64,000 bases of DNA from Alkalilimnicola sp. S0819 (GTDB lineage Bacteria; Pseudomonadota; Gammaproteobacteria; Nitrococcales; WHIW01), in contig NZ_WHIW01000007.1 of the NCBI RefSeq assembly GCF_009295635.1, forward strand, positions 62,001 to 126,000, given 5' to 3'. This document shows, in pieces, positions 47,201 through 57,412 of this stretch. The notes beneath the pieces are model-generated. The model was not told the origin of the DNA, made no database searches, and saw only the letters and a list, made by a program, of their open reading frames with translations. The first letter of the stretch is position 1. Every line of letters starts with the position of its first letter. The translations under genes were made by a program, and so were the position numbers.

Positions 47201-47656
47201 CGTGCCGCCCGCGGCATTGGATATGGTCTTCGTTGCGTTGCGGCGCAACTCGATGTGTGAGGTGTCGATTGTCTGCAGTTTGTTCGTATCGTTGTAGATG
47301 CTGCCTTCCAGGGAGAACGCCTCTCCCGTGAGGGTGAAGCTCGGTGCGGCGGCATCGAAGCGCAGGTCCCTTGGCGCGAGGAAGAGCAAGTCGTTGTGAC
47401 TGCTGGCGTTTCCGGGGCCCAGGAATCTGAGGTCTTCGCCGTTTCTTATACGGGATCCGCCTTGGTAGTTACCGAAATCACTCCAGTTGGCGCTCATGCC
47501 GCCACCGGTCCACACCGCCTCGTCTGCCACGGCGACGACCGTTGTTGACAACAGGCCGCCGAGCATAAGCCAGGTGGTGGCACGAGGCGCAGGCCTGCCG
47601 TGGCGGCGCTTGGTATCAGTGCCCATGTGCCAATTGAGCGGGAAGTTGCGAACCAT
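44213..47656 (-). CDS. Type V autotransporter with passenger repeats
   Basis: An 1147-residue classical autotransporter. The N-terminal signal is long (residues 1-45, ending VVAVADEAVWTGG); start at 47656 is supported by GGAG upstream. The passenger (about 45-800) is a beta-helix with PATR-type repeats (GTGxLxKxGxGxxTLxGxNxYxGGTTV...G), including a recent 64-residue duplication. The C-terminal barrel (about 870-1147) ends in VSLRWRF, the terminal aromatic typical of barrels recognised by the Bam complex. No protease or lipase triad is seen, so adhesion or aggregation is the more likely role. No protease of its own is encoded nearby. Confidence 0.92.
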   Translation of the reverse strand: MVRNFPLNWHMGTDTKRRHGRPAPRATTWLMLGGLLSTTVVAVADEAVWTGGGMSANWSDFGNYQGGSRIRNGEDLRFLGPGNASSHNDLLFLAPRDLRFDAAAPSFTLTGEAFSLEGSIYNDTNKLQTIDTSHIELRRNATKTISNAAGGTLTFTDNGAELRSPGEMTVTFTGAGTTNMNRRFYNNLGRRLDIVNAGGTLNLNHDANGYTSLTINAGTVNTGVSGALDGSAALRIDSGGTLNLQGHDQTVGSLNGDGNISLGAAILTVDESASSLFDGVISGTGALVKVGSGSHTLRGHNIYSGGTTVGAGTLIGDTDSLQGDISNNATLVFDQAADGSYGDVISGTGALTKRGVGSVTLTGANSYTGGTIITAGTLIGDTDSLQGDITNNAILVFDQAADGSYAGSLSGTGEMLKRGAGTVTLSSAGGHAGNTTVNGGTLVFGGDALQLGALDLAGGDLQLSPGDGNAEAGAVSIANGSTLGIGAGDWARIDSLAGAGTVLLADEDTLLSVVGAADTTFTGTINGDGGLSMTGGGTLTLQGRNHLLGGVLSVCGCSGDPAGLLIDGGTLTAGSGTGVANGLLQLSNNAQLITGDLEVSPLGRLVVEAGAELSIAGLGLINDQGVLVANGTVGNLLVDEGGTVMGGGTVRGLVALQGATLAPGNSIGALTVDGDLILNAGSRYEVEVDPAGSASDRIHVTGDAMLAGGVLHIGENGAYRAQSDYTILTADGSINGGFDSVSSAFAFLDPSLGYSAHAVTLTLARNDTDFADAARTRNQRRAANGVQSVGGGDAYSTVLGLSDPQAPGAFDALSGEAHASNQGALQQQTRGLPRRGLAALRGNLAAGLRPGAPTASAGDFVPAAALPRSAAYPLWLEARGERARLEGDGNAARLEQRSHGLRLGGDLPVGDWRLGGAFGYADQDLRVQNRAAEAEADSYQLAAYAGRAFALGKGRAHLIGGASWAHHEIDSKRRVVFPGFNETLRADYRAETRQLFAEAGYTLPLTTALGLTPYLALDWSEQRHEAFQEKGGGAALRAERGRNQVSTATLGLRASQQWEWRNQEGVLQADLGWRHAEGDLAAESEHRYAGGQRFTVSGAPIARDAAVLGLGLNMVLSDAAALGLRYDGQYGAGDREHSAQVSLRWRF
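46441..46723. repeat. Direct repeat within the autotransporter gene
   Basis: The 91-base segment at 46441-46531 recurs at 46633-46723 with three mismatches, a period of 192 bp (64 codons). It encodes the DTDSLQGDI and VFDQAADGSY part of the passenger beta-helix. The high identity indicates a recent duplication or gene conversion. Confidence 0.85.
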
Positions 47657-47783
47657 GATTTTGGCTCCAGGGATTCGTAGGGGACGTTATTGTTGGTGGT
47701 AGTTTTGTTGAGCAGCAGGCTTCTGTCGATAAACGTATGCGTGCGGCGTGCTGCCAGCCCGCGTTGGTGCCATGACAGACGCT

Positions 47784-47806
47784 AAAAAGCCGCCCCGAAG
47801 GGCGGC
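47784..47806 (-). terminator. Rho-independent terminator of the pnt operon
   Basis: On the minus strand, a perfect 7-bp stem GCCGCCC/GGGCGGC with a TTCG loop is followed by TTTTT (plus strand AAAAA at 47784-47788). It begins 28 bp after the pntB stop and before the divergent autotransporter start. Confidence 0.88.
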
Positions 47807-47834
47807 CTCTCAATGCTCCGGAGCCCGGCCGGCC

Positions 47835-49261
<1,427 letters not shown>

Positions 49262-49265
<4 letters not shown>

Positions 49266-49566
49266 GCTTCACCCCCTTCTTCCTTCTTGCTGGGTTTGAA
49301 CATTTCCAGCATGCGTTCGGTGACCACGTAGCCGCCGGCGGCATTGCCCGCGGCCAGGATCACGGCGATGAAGCCGACCACTTGCTCCGCGACACCCTCG
49401 GCGTGCCCCAGGGCCACCATGGCGCCCACCAGCACGATGCCGTGGACGAAGTTGGAGCCGGACATCAGCGGGGTGTGCAGGATGACCGGCACCTTGGCAA
49501 TCACCTCGTAGCCGGTGAAGGCCGCGAGCATGAAGATATACAGCGCGGTGTAACCTTCGATGAGCA

Positions 49567-49567
<1 letters not shown>
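49262..49567 (-). CDS. NAD(P) transhydrogenase subunit alpha, membrane part (PntAB)
   Basis: A 101-residue protein with about three helices, the separate membrane part of the alpha subunit in three-subunit transhydrogenases like that of Rhodospirillum. Its first bases overlap the previous stop and its last overlap pntB, so all three are coupled. Confidence 0.92.
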
Positions 49568-50697
<1,130 letters not shown>

Positions 50698-51120
50698 AAT
50701 CTGCTCTCCGTCTTTTACACGGTTCGTTATGGCCGCGGCCTGGGGCCGCGGTGAACCGGCAAGTCGCCCTGCCGGCTCGGGTTTGTGGCGGGAGCGCGGC
50801 GTACACAGGTCGGCGCGGACAACGCGGGGCGCGGGCCGCCGGGCCTGTGGAGACTGCGTATCCCCCTTGGCCGGAAAATTTCCGGCAAAAAAAACGCGGT
50901 CGGTAGCGTCCGGCCGCGCAGGCGCAAGATACTAACGCATACGCTGTTGATTACAAAGACTTGCGGCGGTGCGTCAGTGGGGGTGTATCGGCCTTTTCAC
51001 CACAGAGGCACAGAGGGCACAAAGTTGCACAGAGGGTTTGAAGCCGTGCTCTATCCCCTTTCCAGCCCTGTCTTTCCTCTGTGCCCTCTGTGGTGGCTTG
51101 CTCGCCCCCCGCGAAACGCC
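50698..51120. other. Gap between the pnt operon and the TRAP permease: candidate promoter, palindrome and inverted repeat
   Basis: No gene is recognised. It contains a CCGGAAAATTTCCGG palindrome at 50871-50885 followed by a run of eight A, a candidate promoter for pntAA on the minus strand (-35 TTGTAA at 50956-50951, -10 TAGTAT at 50934-50929, 16 bp apart), and a long inverted repeat at 50998-51096. The leader before pntAA would be more than 200 bases. The promoter call is from pattern only. Confidence 0.45.
50998..51096. repeat. Inverted repeat of the CACAGAGG type
   Basis: CACCACAGAGGCACAGAGGG (from 50998) is met by CCTCTGTGCCCTCTGTGGTG (ending 51095), allowing one base shift, about 55 bases apart. 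Similar CACAGAGG elements are scattered repeats in many proteobacteria. It sits just after the DctM stop and may end that transcript. Confidence 0.65.
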
Positions 51121-52380
51121 TTACAGCAACGCCGTGACGAACCCGGGATAGATCGCCAGCAACAGCACCACGATCACGGTCGACAACAAAAACGGCCAGA
51201 TGGCCTTGAAGATGTCGCCGGGGCGCAGTTCCGCCAGTGAGGCGGCGATGAACAGCCCCGTGCCCACCGGCGGGGTGAGCAGCCCCAGCACCAGGGTGAT
51301 GCAGACCACCACGCCGAACTGATACTGGTCGATACCGTACACCCCGGTGGCGATGGGCAGCAGGATGGGCACGACGATGATCAGCGCGGCGATGGCGTCG
51401 ATCACGCAGCCGATGACCACCAGCATGACGATCACCAGCAGCATGAAGCTGATCGGGTTCGTGGCCACGGTCTGCATCCAGTCGGAGACCAGCTGCGGGA
51501 CGTTCTCGAAGATGATCACCCAGCCGAACAGCTGCGCCGTGGCGATGAGCATGAGGATCATCGAGGCGTTGATGGCCGCCTTGTACAGCACCCGGCCGAA
51601 CATACGCAGCTTGAAGTCCTTGTAGAAGAACTGGCCGACGATCCAGGCCGCCAGCGCGGCGATGGCCGCTGATTCCGTGGCGGTGGCGAAGCCGCCGACG
51701 ATGCTGCCGACGATCAGCAGCGGCACCAGCCCCGCGGGCAGGCCGTAGGCGATGGCCTGGCCGCGCTCGCGCCAGCTGCGTTTCTCGCCCCGGGGGTAGG
51801 GGTTGATCAGGCCGAGAATGAACACCACCAGCAGAAAGCCCACGCCCATCATCAGCCCGGGGATGATGCCGGCGATGAACATATCACCGATGGGGACCTG
51901 GGCGAGCACGCCGTAGATGACGAACAGCATCGACGGCGGAATGATGGGCGAGAGTAGCCCGGCGGCGGCGGTGGTGGCCGCGGCATTGGCGCGCCGGTAC
52001 CCGTTTCTCTCCATCTCGGGCACCATCACCTGGGTCATGATGGCGATCTGGGCCGCGGCCGAGCCGAGGATGGAGGCGAGCATCATGTTCGCCAGCAGGT
52101 TCACGTACATCAGCCCGCCGCGCAGGGTGCCGATGAAGGCCTGGGCGGCGTTCATCAGCCGCCGGGTAATGCCGCTCTCGTGCATGATCTCGCCCACCAG
52201 CATAAAGAGCGGTATGGCGAGCAGGCCGTAGCTCTCCAGGCCGGCGAACATCTGCTGGGCGTAGGAGAGCAGCAGCACCTCGTTGCCCGAGGCGTAGATA
52301 TAGGCGATGGCGGTGAGTGCCAGCACGAAGGCGATGGGCAGGCCCAGCAGCAGCAGAAAGACGAAGATCGCGCCGATCAT
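51121..52380 (-). CDS. dctM: TRAP transporter large permease (DctM)
   Basis: A 419-residue membrane protein of the DctM family with 11-12 helices. It carries solute across the inner membrane driven by the sodium or proton gradient, working with DctP and DctQ. Motifs include SAAAQIAIMTQVMVPEM and PPVGTGLFIAASL. The start MIGAIFVFL at 52380 overlaps the DctQ stop (ATGA). It is the last gene of the catabolic operon. Confidence 0.94.
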   Translation of the reverse strand: MIGAIFVFLLLLGLPIAFVLALTAIAYIYASGNEVLLLSYAQQMFAGLESYGLLAIPLFMLVGEIMHESGITRRLMNAAQAFIGTLRGGLMYVNLLANMMLASILGSAAAQIAIMTQVMVPEMERNGYRRANAAATTAAAGLLSPIIPPSMLFVIYGVLAQVPIGDMFIAGIIPGLMMGVGFLLVVFILGLINPYPRGEKRSWRERGQAIAYGLPAGLVPLLIVGSIVGGFATATESAAIAALAAWIVGQFFYKDFKLRMFGRVLYKAAINASMILMLIATAQLFGWVIIFENVPQLVSDWMQTVATNPISFMLLVIVMLVVIGCVIDAIAALIIVVPILLPIATGVYGIDQYQFGVVVCITLVLGLLTPPVGTGLFIAASLAELRPGDIFKAIWPFLLSTVIVVLLLAIYPGFVTALL

Positions 52381-52949
52381 TTCCGCGCCCCCAGGGTTTC
52401 GAGCACATTGGCCAGGGCATGCACGGTGAAGGTGACGGCGAACACCGGCATGATCAGCCACAGCCAGACCTTCTTGATGCCCAGCGTGTTGGTGGGCTCG
52501 CCGTAGATGAACTGCCCCGTGCTCATGGCGAACTCGCCCGGGTCGAAGCCGGCCTGATAGAACTGGATGGGGCTGAACCAGATCCAGCACAGCCAGATGA
52601 AGAACACCCCGAAGCCGAACATCAGCAGATCGTTCACCCGGTTGATTACCCGGCGCGGGGTGCCGCGGAGCATGTCCAGCACCAGGGTGACGCTCACCAG
52701 GGAGCGCAGGTGCACGCTCAGCGAGCCCGCCACCAGGGCCGACCAGACCATGGCGTAGATGGCCAGCTCATCTACCCAGTACAGGGCGTAGCCCACGTAG
52801 CGGGTGAAGACGTTGAGCAGGATCAGCAGGGCGACGGCGGCGATCAGCAGCGCGGCGGCGACTTTCTCCACCGCGGCCAGCCGGAAACTCAGCGCATAGA
52901 TCAGGCGCGGCAGGCCCGATGCGCGCTGGTGGCGAGGTGCTTCGGTCAT
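52377..52949 (-). CDS. dctQ: TRAP transporter small permease (DctQ)
   Basis: A 190-residue protein with four helices of the DctQ family; it assists DctM. FTRYVGYALYWVDELAIYAMVW is typical. Overlaps dctM by four bases, and lies 66 bp after dctP. Confidence 0.9.
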   Translation of the reverse strand: MTEAPRHQRASGLPRLIYALSFRLAAVEKVAAALLIAAVALLILLNVFTRYVGYALYWVDELAIYAMVWSALVAGSLSVHLRSLVSVTLVLDMLRGTPRRVINRVNDLLMFGFGVFFIWLCWIWFSPIQFYQAGFDPGEFAMSTGQFIYGEPTNTLGIKKVWLWLIMPVFAVTFTVHALANVLETLGARK

Positions 52950-53015
52950 GGGTGTTACTCGGGCAGCGCCCGGCGCGCCTGCGGCGCACCGGGCGGGTCG
53001 TTACCGCGTGGCCTG

Positions 53016-53993
53016 CTACCGGTAGCTGGCGGCTTCCTGCTGCAGCGACTTCAGCGCCGGCGCTTTCTTGCTCCAGCTGTCGTACCACTGCTCGATGGCG
53101 TCGCCGAAGAATTCCGGCCCCACATCGACCACGGTCACGCCTTCACGCTCGCGCAACTCCTGGCTCCATTCCTTCTCCAGGCGGGCGTTGTCTTCCAGCA
53201 GCGAGACCAGGTGCTCGCGGGTGAGCCGCTGTAGGGTCTGCTGCTCCTCGGCGGACATCTGCGCCCAGGTGCGCGGCGAGACCACGGCCACCATGGGGAA
53301 CATCATGTGGCGGGAGAGGATCACGTGGGGGGCCACGTCGGTGAACTTCTGCTTCACCATGTTCTCCACGTCCATCTCGATGGCGTCCACCTGGCCGTTG
53401 GCGAGCGCGTCATACACGGCCGGCAGCGGCATGGGGGTGGCGGCCACACCCAGCAGGTTGTGGAAGTCGCGGGTGGGGGCGAAGGGGGTGATGCGCACCT
53501 TCTTGCCGCGCAGATCGTCCACGCTGTCCACCTCGAAGGTGCTGTTCAGCTGGCGCAGGCCGGCCATGCCGTAGCCCAGGCCCTTGACGCCCACGCGACC
53601 CGGCAGTTCGTCGAGGATGGCGTAGGCGGCGTCACTCTGCAGCAGTTTCGCGGCCTGGTCGATGTCTTCCACCAGATAGGGGGCGAAGAACGCGCCCATA
53701 TTGGGCACCCGGTTGGAGACCTCGGCCATGGTCATGAAAGCCATGTCCAGCGCGCCGGTCTGCAGTTGCTGCAGCATCTGCGCCTCGTTGCCCAGCTGGC
53801 CCGAGGGGAAGACGTTGATGGTGTACTTGCCGTCGGTGGCGGCTTCCAGGGATTCGCCCAGTTTCTTGGCTTCCACGGTCCAGCCATGGGGCGGCGGGGT
53901 GATCAGGCCCAGGCGCAGGTCCTTGGCTTGTACCGCCATGCTGCCCAGGGTCAGCGCGGCGGCGGTGAGGAGCGCGGTCAGTTTGTAGCTCAC
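53016..53993 (-). CDS. dctP: TRAP transporter substrate-binding protein (DctP)
   Basis: A 325-residue periplasmic solute receptor of the DctP family. The GTG at 53993 follows a perfect AAGGAGGCC and opens a signal peptide (VSYKLTALLTAAALTLGSMAVQA). The solute is unknown; the family often binds organic acids. An earlier frame to 54089 overlaps the SDR gene's end and is rejected. It begins 56 bp after the SDR stop. Confidence 0.93.
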   Translation of the reverse strand: MSYKLTALLTAAALTLGSMAVQAKDLRLGLITPPPHGWTVEAKKLGESLEAATDGKYTINVFPSGQLGNEAQMLQQLQTGALDMAFMTMAEVSNRVPNMGAFFAPYLVEDIDQAAKLLQSDAAYAILDELPGRVGVKGLGYGMAGLRQLNSTFEVDSVDDLRGKKVRITPFAPTRDFHNLLGVAATPMPLPAVYDALANGQVDAIEMDVENMVKQKFTDVAPHVILSRHMMFPMVAVVSPRTWAQMSAEEQQTLQRLTREHLVSLLEDNARLEKEWSQELREREGVTVVDVGPEFFGDAIEQWYDSWSKKAPALKSLQQEAASYR

Positions 53994-54048
53994 GATGGCC
54001 TCCTTGGATAGGCGTTTTATCGTTTTTCCATGGGGGACTATAGCGAAC

Positions 54049-54822
54049 TCACAGGGCGGCGGTAAGTCCGCCGTCGATGGTGAGTACACTTCCGTTCATA
54101 TAGGCGCCGGCGGCGGATGCCAGGTACAGCACCGCGCCCACCAGGTCCTGGGGCTTGCCCCAGCGCCCGGCGGGGGTGCGGCCCCGCACCCAGGCGACGA
54201 ACTCGGCGTTCTCCAGCAGGGCGGCGTTGAAGTCGGTCTCGAAGTAGCCGGGGGCTATGGCGTTGGCGGTGATGCCGTCGCCGCCGAACTCCACCGCCAG
54301 CACCCGGGTGAGCGCTTCCAGCCCGCCCTTGGCGCTGCTGTAGGGGGCGAGCTGCGCCTTGCCCAACCGTCCGACAATGGAGGCGATATTGATGATCCGC
54401 CCATAGCCCCGGGGCTGCATGATGCGCGCCGCGGCCTGGGCGACCAGAAAGCAGCCGGTGAGGTCGGTGTCGATGATCCGCCGCCACTCGGCGGCGCTGT
54501 ACGCCAGTACCGGCTTGCGCTGTTGGATGGCGGCGTTGTTGACCAGAATATCCAGGCCCCGTGCGCGGCCGATGGCGGCGACGGCTTCGCTCACGGCCTG
54601 TTCGTCGGCCACGTCGAAGGCGCTGGCGGAGACGCTCAGCCCTTCGCCGCGCAAGGTGTCCACCGCCTGCTCCAGGCCCTCGGGGCGGAGGTCGTTGAGC
54701 ACCACATGGGCGCCGGCCCGGGCCAGGGCCCGGGCCATCTCCAGGCCGAAGCCGCGGGCCGCGCCGGTGACCAGCGCGGTGCGCTCGTCCAGCGCGAAAA
54801 GCCGCTGCAGTGCCGGGTGCAT
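54049..54822 (-). CDS. SDR-family dehydrogenase, gluconate 5-dehydrogenase-like
   Basis: A 257-residue short-chain dehydrogenase with GAARGFGLEMA (cofactor), NNAAIQQRKPV, a catalytic Ser in NIASIVGRLG, and YSSAK (Tyr-x3-Lys). GRTPAGRWGKPQDLVGAVLYLAS is very like gluconate 5-dehydrogenases (IdnO/Gno). In this operon it could instead oxidise a dihydrodiol or alcohol made by the dioxygenase. It is 3 bp after the reductase gene. Confidence 0.9.
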   Translation of the reverse strand: MHPALQRLFALDERTALVTGAARGFGLEMARALARAGAHVVLNDLRPEGLEQAVDTLRGEGLSVSASAFDVADEQAVSEAVAAIGRARGLDILVNNAAIQQRKPVLAYSAAEWRRIIDTDLTGCFLVAQAAARIMQPRGYGRIINIASIVGRLGKAQLAPYSSAKGGLEALTRVLAVEFGGDGITANAIAPGYFETDFNAALLENAEFVAWVRGRTPAGRWGKPQDLVGAVLYLASAAGAYMNGSVLTIDGGLTAAL

Positions 54823-54825
54823 GGC

Positions 54826-55845
54826 TTAACTCCCCGAGGGCAGGAATTTCTCGGCGAACACCCGGTCAGCGGGCACGCCCCGCTCGGCCAGTGCCTGCTC
54901 GGCGGCCTCGATCATGGGCGGCGGGCCGCACAGGTAGGCGTCGGTGGCGGCGGCATCCGGCAGCGTGGTTTCGCTCAACAGATCGGTGACGAAGCCGGTG
55001 GGGCCGTCCCAGTGCTGGTCGCCGGTCACCACGATGCGGTGCAGCCGCACCCAGTCGCCATAGGCCTCGATGCGCTCGCGGCCGAACAGCTCCCCCGGCT
55101 GGTTGGCGCCGTAGAGCACGGTGACCTGCGGGCGCTCGTCCAGCTGCGCGAGCTCTTCGAGCATGCTCAGCATGGGGGCAAGCCCCGTGCCGCCGGCGAT
55201 CATCAGCACCTGCCCCGCCCGGGGCTTGCGCAGGAAGAACTGGCCGTAGGGGCCCTGCAGCTGGATCTCGTCACCCACGGCGGCGCGATCACGCAGGTAA
55301 TCGCTCATCGCGCCCTGCTCCAGCAGGCGGATGAAGAATTCCATCTTGCCCGGCTCGGCGCTGGGGTTGGCGAAGGAGTAGCTGCGCGCCTGCGCCGTGC
55401 CGGGAATGGTGATGTTCATGTACTGCCCGGGCAGAAAGGCGGGCGGCTCCTCGGCGGTGCTGAGTTGCAGGCGCATCACCGCGTCGGCTACCGGCTCCAG
55501 GGCCTCCACCTTCGCCTGGAGGGTGGTGACTTCCTTGTTCAGCAGCGAGAGCGGATAGCCGAACGCCAGTACCAGATCCGATTGCGGCCGGAACTGGCAG
55601 GTAAGCACGTAGCCTTCCTCTTCCTGCTCCGGGGAGAGGGCCTCGTCGCTGATATCGCCGATATCGCCTTCGCCCTCATTGCAATGGGCCATGCAGACGC
55701 CGCAGGCTCCCTCCCGGCAGTCGGTTTCCAGCATAAGACCGCTGCGCAGGGCGGCGGTGTAGACGGTGTCGATGGCGGTGGCTTCGAAGCGCCGGGTGGC
55801 TCCGTCCTCGAAGACACAGGTGATGCGGTATTTGGGCAGGCCCAT
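54826..55845 (-). CDS. Dioxygenase electron-transfer reductase (BenC/AntC type)
   Basis: A 339-residue reductase carrying electrons from NADH through FAD and a plant-type 2Fe-2S cluster to the Rieske oxygenase. The N-terminal ferredoxin domain has CREGACGVCMAHC and a distant Cys in VLTCQF; then the FAD domain (RSYSFANPS) and the NAD domain (GGTGLAPMLSMLEEL, CGPPPMIEAAEQAL). Domain order matches BenC, not the separate ferredoxin type. It is oddly placed after the zinc dehydrogenase. Confidence 0.93.
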   Translation of the reverse strand: MGLPKYRITCVFEDGATRRFEATAIDTVYTAALRSGLMLETDCREGACGVCMAHCNEGEGDIGDISDEALSPEQEEEGYVLTCQFRPQSDLVLAFGYPLSLLNKEVTTLQAKVEALEPVADAVMRLQLSTAEEPPAFLPGQYMNITIPGTAQARSYSFANPSAEPGKMEFFIRLLEQGAMSDYLRDRAAVGDEIQLQGPYGQFFLRKPRAGQVLMIAGGTGLAPMLSMLEELAQLDERPQVTVLYGANQPGELFGRERIEAYGDWVRLHRIVVTGDQHWDGPTGFVTDLLSETTLPDAAATDAYLCGPPPMIEAAEQALAERGVPADRVFAEKFLPSGS

Positions 55846-55859
55846 GGCTGTTCCCCCGT

Positions 55860-56900
55860 TCAGTCATTCATGGCCAGCAGCGGTTTGACCGCCTCGCCGC
55901 GGATTACCAGCTCGAAGGCCTCGTGGGCGTCTTTCAGCGGGATCACGTGGGAGACCAGTGGGTCCAGGTCCACCAGGCCGGCGTCGATCAGGTCCACGGC
56001 CTGCTGCCAGCTGCGCCAGATGCGCCGGCCGTGGATGTTGCGGATGGTCGGGCCGGTGCGCAGCCAGGTGGTCAGGTCCAGCTCCACCGGGTGGGAAGGC
56101 GCGCCGATCAGGCGATAGTCCCCGCCCCGGCGCAGGGAATCCAGCGAGGCCCGCAGGCCCGGCTCGGAGCCGCTGAACTCCATGGCCACGTCCACGCCCT
56201 CGCCCCGGGTCTGGGCCTTCGCCTCCTTGACCAGATCGCCGCCCTGGCCGGGGTTCACCAGCACGTCGGCGCCCATGCGCTCGGCGCTGGCGAGGCGCAG
56301 GGGATTGAGATCGCAGGCGATGACCTTGCGCGCACCCAGAGCCTTGGCGGCCCCCACGGCCATCAGGCCGATGGGGCCGCAGCCGTTGATGAGTACGGTC
56401 TGGCCGGACACCCCGGTGCCCTCGTGGCAGGCGTGCACGGCGATGCCGAAGGGCTCCATCATGGCCGAGCGCTCGGCGGGGAAGCCCGCCGGGTTTTTCC
56501 AGGCGATGCTGGCCGGCACCACCACGTAGTCGGCGAAGCCGCCGTCGATGTCGATGCCGGGGTAGGTCGTGCTGGCGCATAGATGGCGTTGGTCGAGCAT
56601 GCAGGGGCGGCAGTGGCCGCAGGAGATGTGACTCTCCAGGCTGACCTGGTCGCCGACGGCAAAGCCGCTCACGCCCGCGCCCACGGTATCCACCACGCCG
56701 CAGACCTCGTGGCCCATGACCCGGGGCAGCACCATGCGCCGCGCCATGCGCGGCGCCCAGTGGTAAATGTGCATATCGGTGCCGCAGACGCCGGCGAGCT
56801 TGACCTTGAGCCGCAGCTCGCCGGCGCCGGGATCCGGCACCGGGACTTCCCGCAGCTCCAGGCCATCGACCTGGGGCGCGGTCTTGCAGAGTGCGAGCAT
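55860..56900 (-). CDS. Zinc-dependent alcohol/threonine dehydrogenase family protein
   Basis: A 346-residue medium-chain dehydrogenase. Catalytic zinc ligands are CGTDMHIYH and GHE; four structural-zinc cysteines lie in CGHCRPCMLDQRHLC; the cofactor motif is GCGPIGLMAVGAAKALGA. Overall it resembles threonine 3-dehydrogenase and L-idonate 5-dehydrogenase. The substrate is not known. It is inserted between the beta subunit (10-bp gap) and the reductase of the dioxygenase, so it very likely acts in the same pathway. Confidence 0.9.
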   Translation of the reverse strand: MLALCKTAPQVDGLELREVPVPDPGAGELRLKVKLAGVCGTDMHIYHWAPRMARRMVLPRVMGHEVCGVVDTVGAGVSGFAVGDQVSLESHISCGHCRPCMLDQRHLCASTTYPGIDIDGGFADYVVVPASIAWKNPAGFPAERSAMMEPFGIAVHACHEGTGVSGQTVLINGCGPIGLMAVGAAKALGARKVIACDLNPLRLASAERMGADVLVNPGQGGDLVKEAKAQTRGEGVDVAMEFSGSEPGLRASLDSLRRGGDYRLIGAPSHPVELDLTTWLRTGPTIRNIHGRRIWRSWQQAVDLIDAGLVDLDPLVSHVIPLKDAHEAFELVIRGEAVKPLLAMND

Positions 56901-56910
56901 GCCAGTCTCC

Positions 56911-57408
56911 TCAGACGTTGTAGACGTCCACCGTGCCGTCGATGGTCTTCTCCAGCATGGTGACCTTCTTGACGGCGATCTTCAGTTCGCCGTCCACTCG
57001 GCGCAGTTTCATGTCGTACCACACCCCCCGCGGGGTCACGCCGGTGCGCGGGTCCATGGTGATGACACTCGCCTTGGCGCTGACGGTGACGTGTTCGCCG
57101 TCATCGGCCAGCACCCGTACGCTGCCCACGGTATGGCTGGTGGTGGGCAGCGGGGTGGAGGCGTAGGAGTCCCCCGAAGTGAAGCGGAATACCCGATCGG
57201 CAATGCCGCGATTGGGCAGGTAGATCAGGCTCAACTCCGTTTCCGGATCCTCGGTGAAGCTGTCCTCGTTGCGCCAGGCGGGCATCCAGAACAGGGCGTC
57301 TTCCGTGTACAGGTTCACCCAGTCCTGCCATTGCTTGCGGTCCATCAGATCGGCTTCCAGGGCCAGCAGGTCGTTCACGTCGGCCCACAGTTGCAATTTC
57401 TCACTCAT
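56911..57408 (-). CDS. Aromatic-ring dioxygenase beta subunit (BenB/AntB type)
   Basis: A 165-residue SnoaL/NTF2-like subunit that supports the alpha3beta3 oxygenase. Motifs: EADLMDRKQWQDWVNLYTED, and RVFRFTSGDSYASTPLPTTSH. It lies 4 bp after the alpha subunit. Family fit to the benzoate/anthranilate group is good. Confidence 0.9.
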   Translation of the reverse strand: MSEKLQLWADVNDLLALEADLMDRKQWQDWVNLYTEDALFWMPAWRNEDSFTEDPETELSLIYLPNRGIADRVFRFTSGDSYASTPLPTTSHTVGSVRVLADDGEHVTVSAKASVITMDPRTGVTPRGVWYDMKLRRVDGELKIAVKKVTMLEKTIDGTVDVYNV

Positions 57409-57412
57409 TGGT

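Noticed and set aside
44168-47260. Long plus-strand open frame opposite the autotransporter
   Set aside because: The real gene is on the minus strand, with signal peptide, PATR repeats and barrel; this one is a GC-skewed shadow.
53994-54089. N-terminal extension of DctP to 357 residues
   Set aside because: The extension precedes the strong AAGGAGG site and signal peptide and overlaps the SDR gene.
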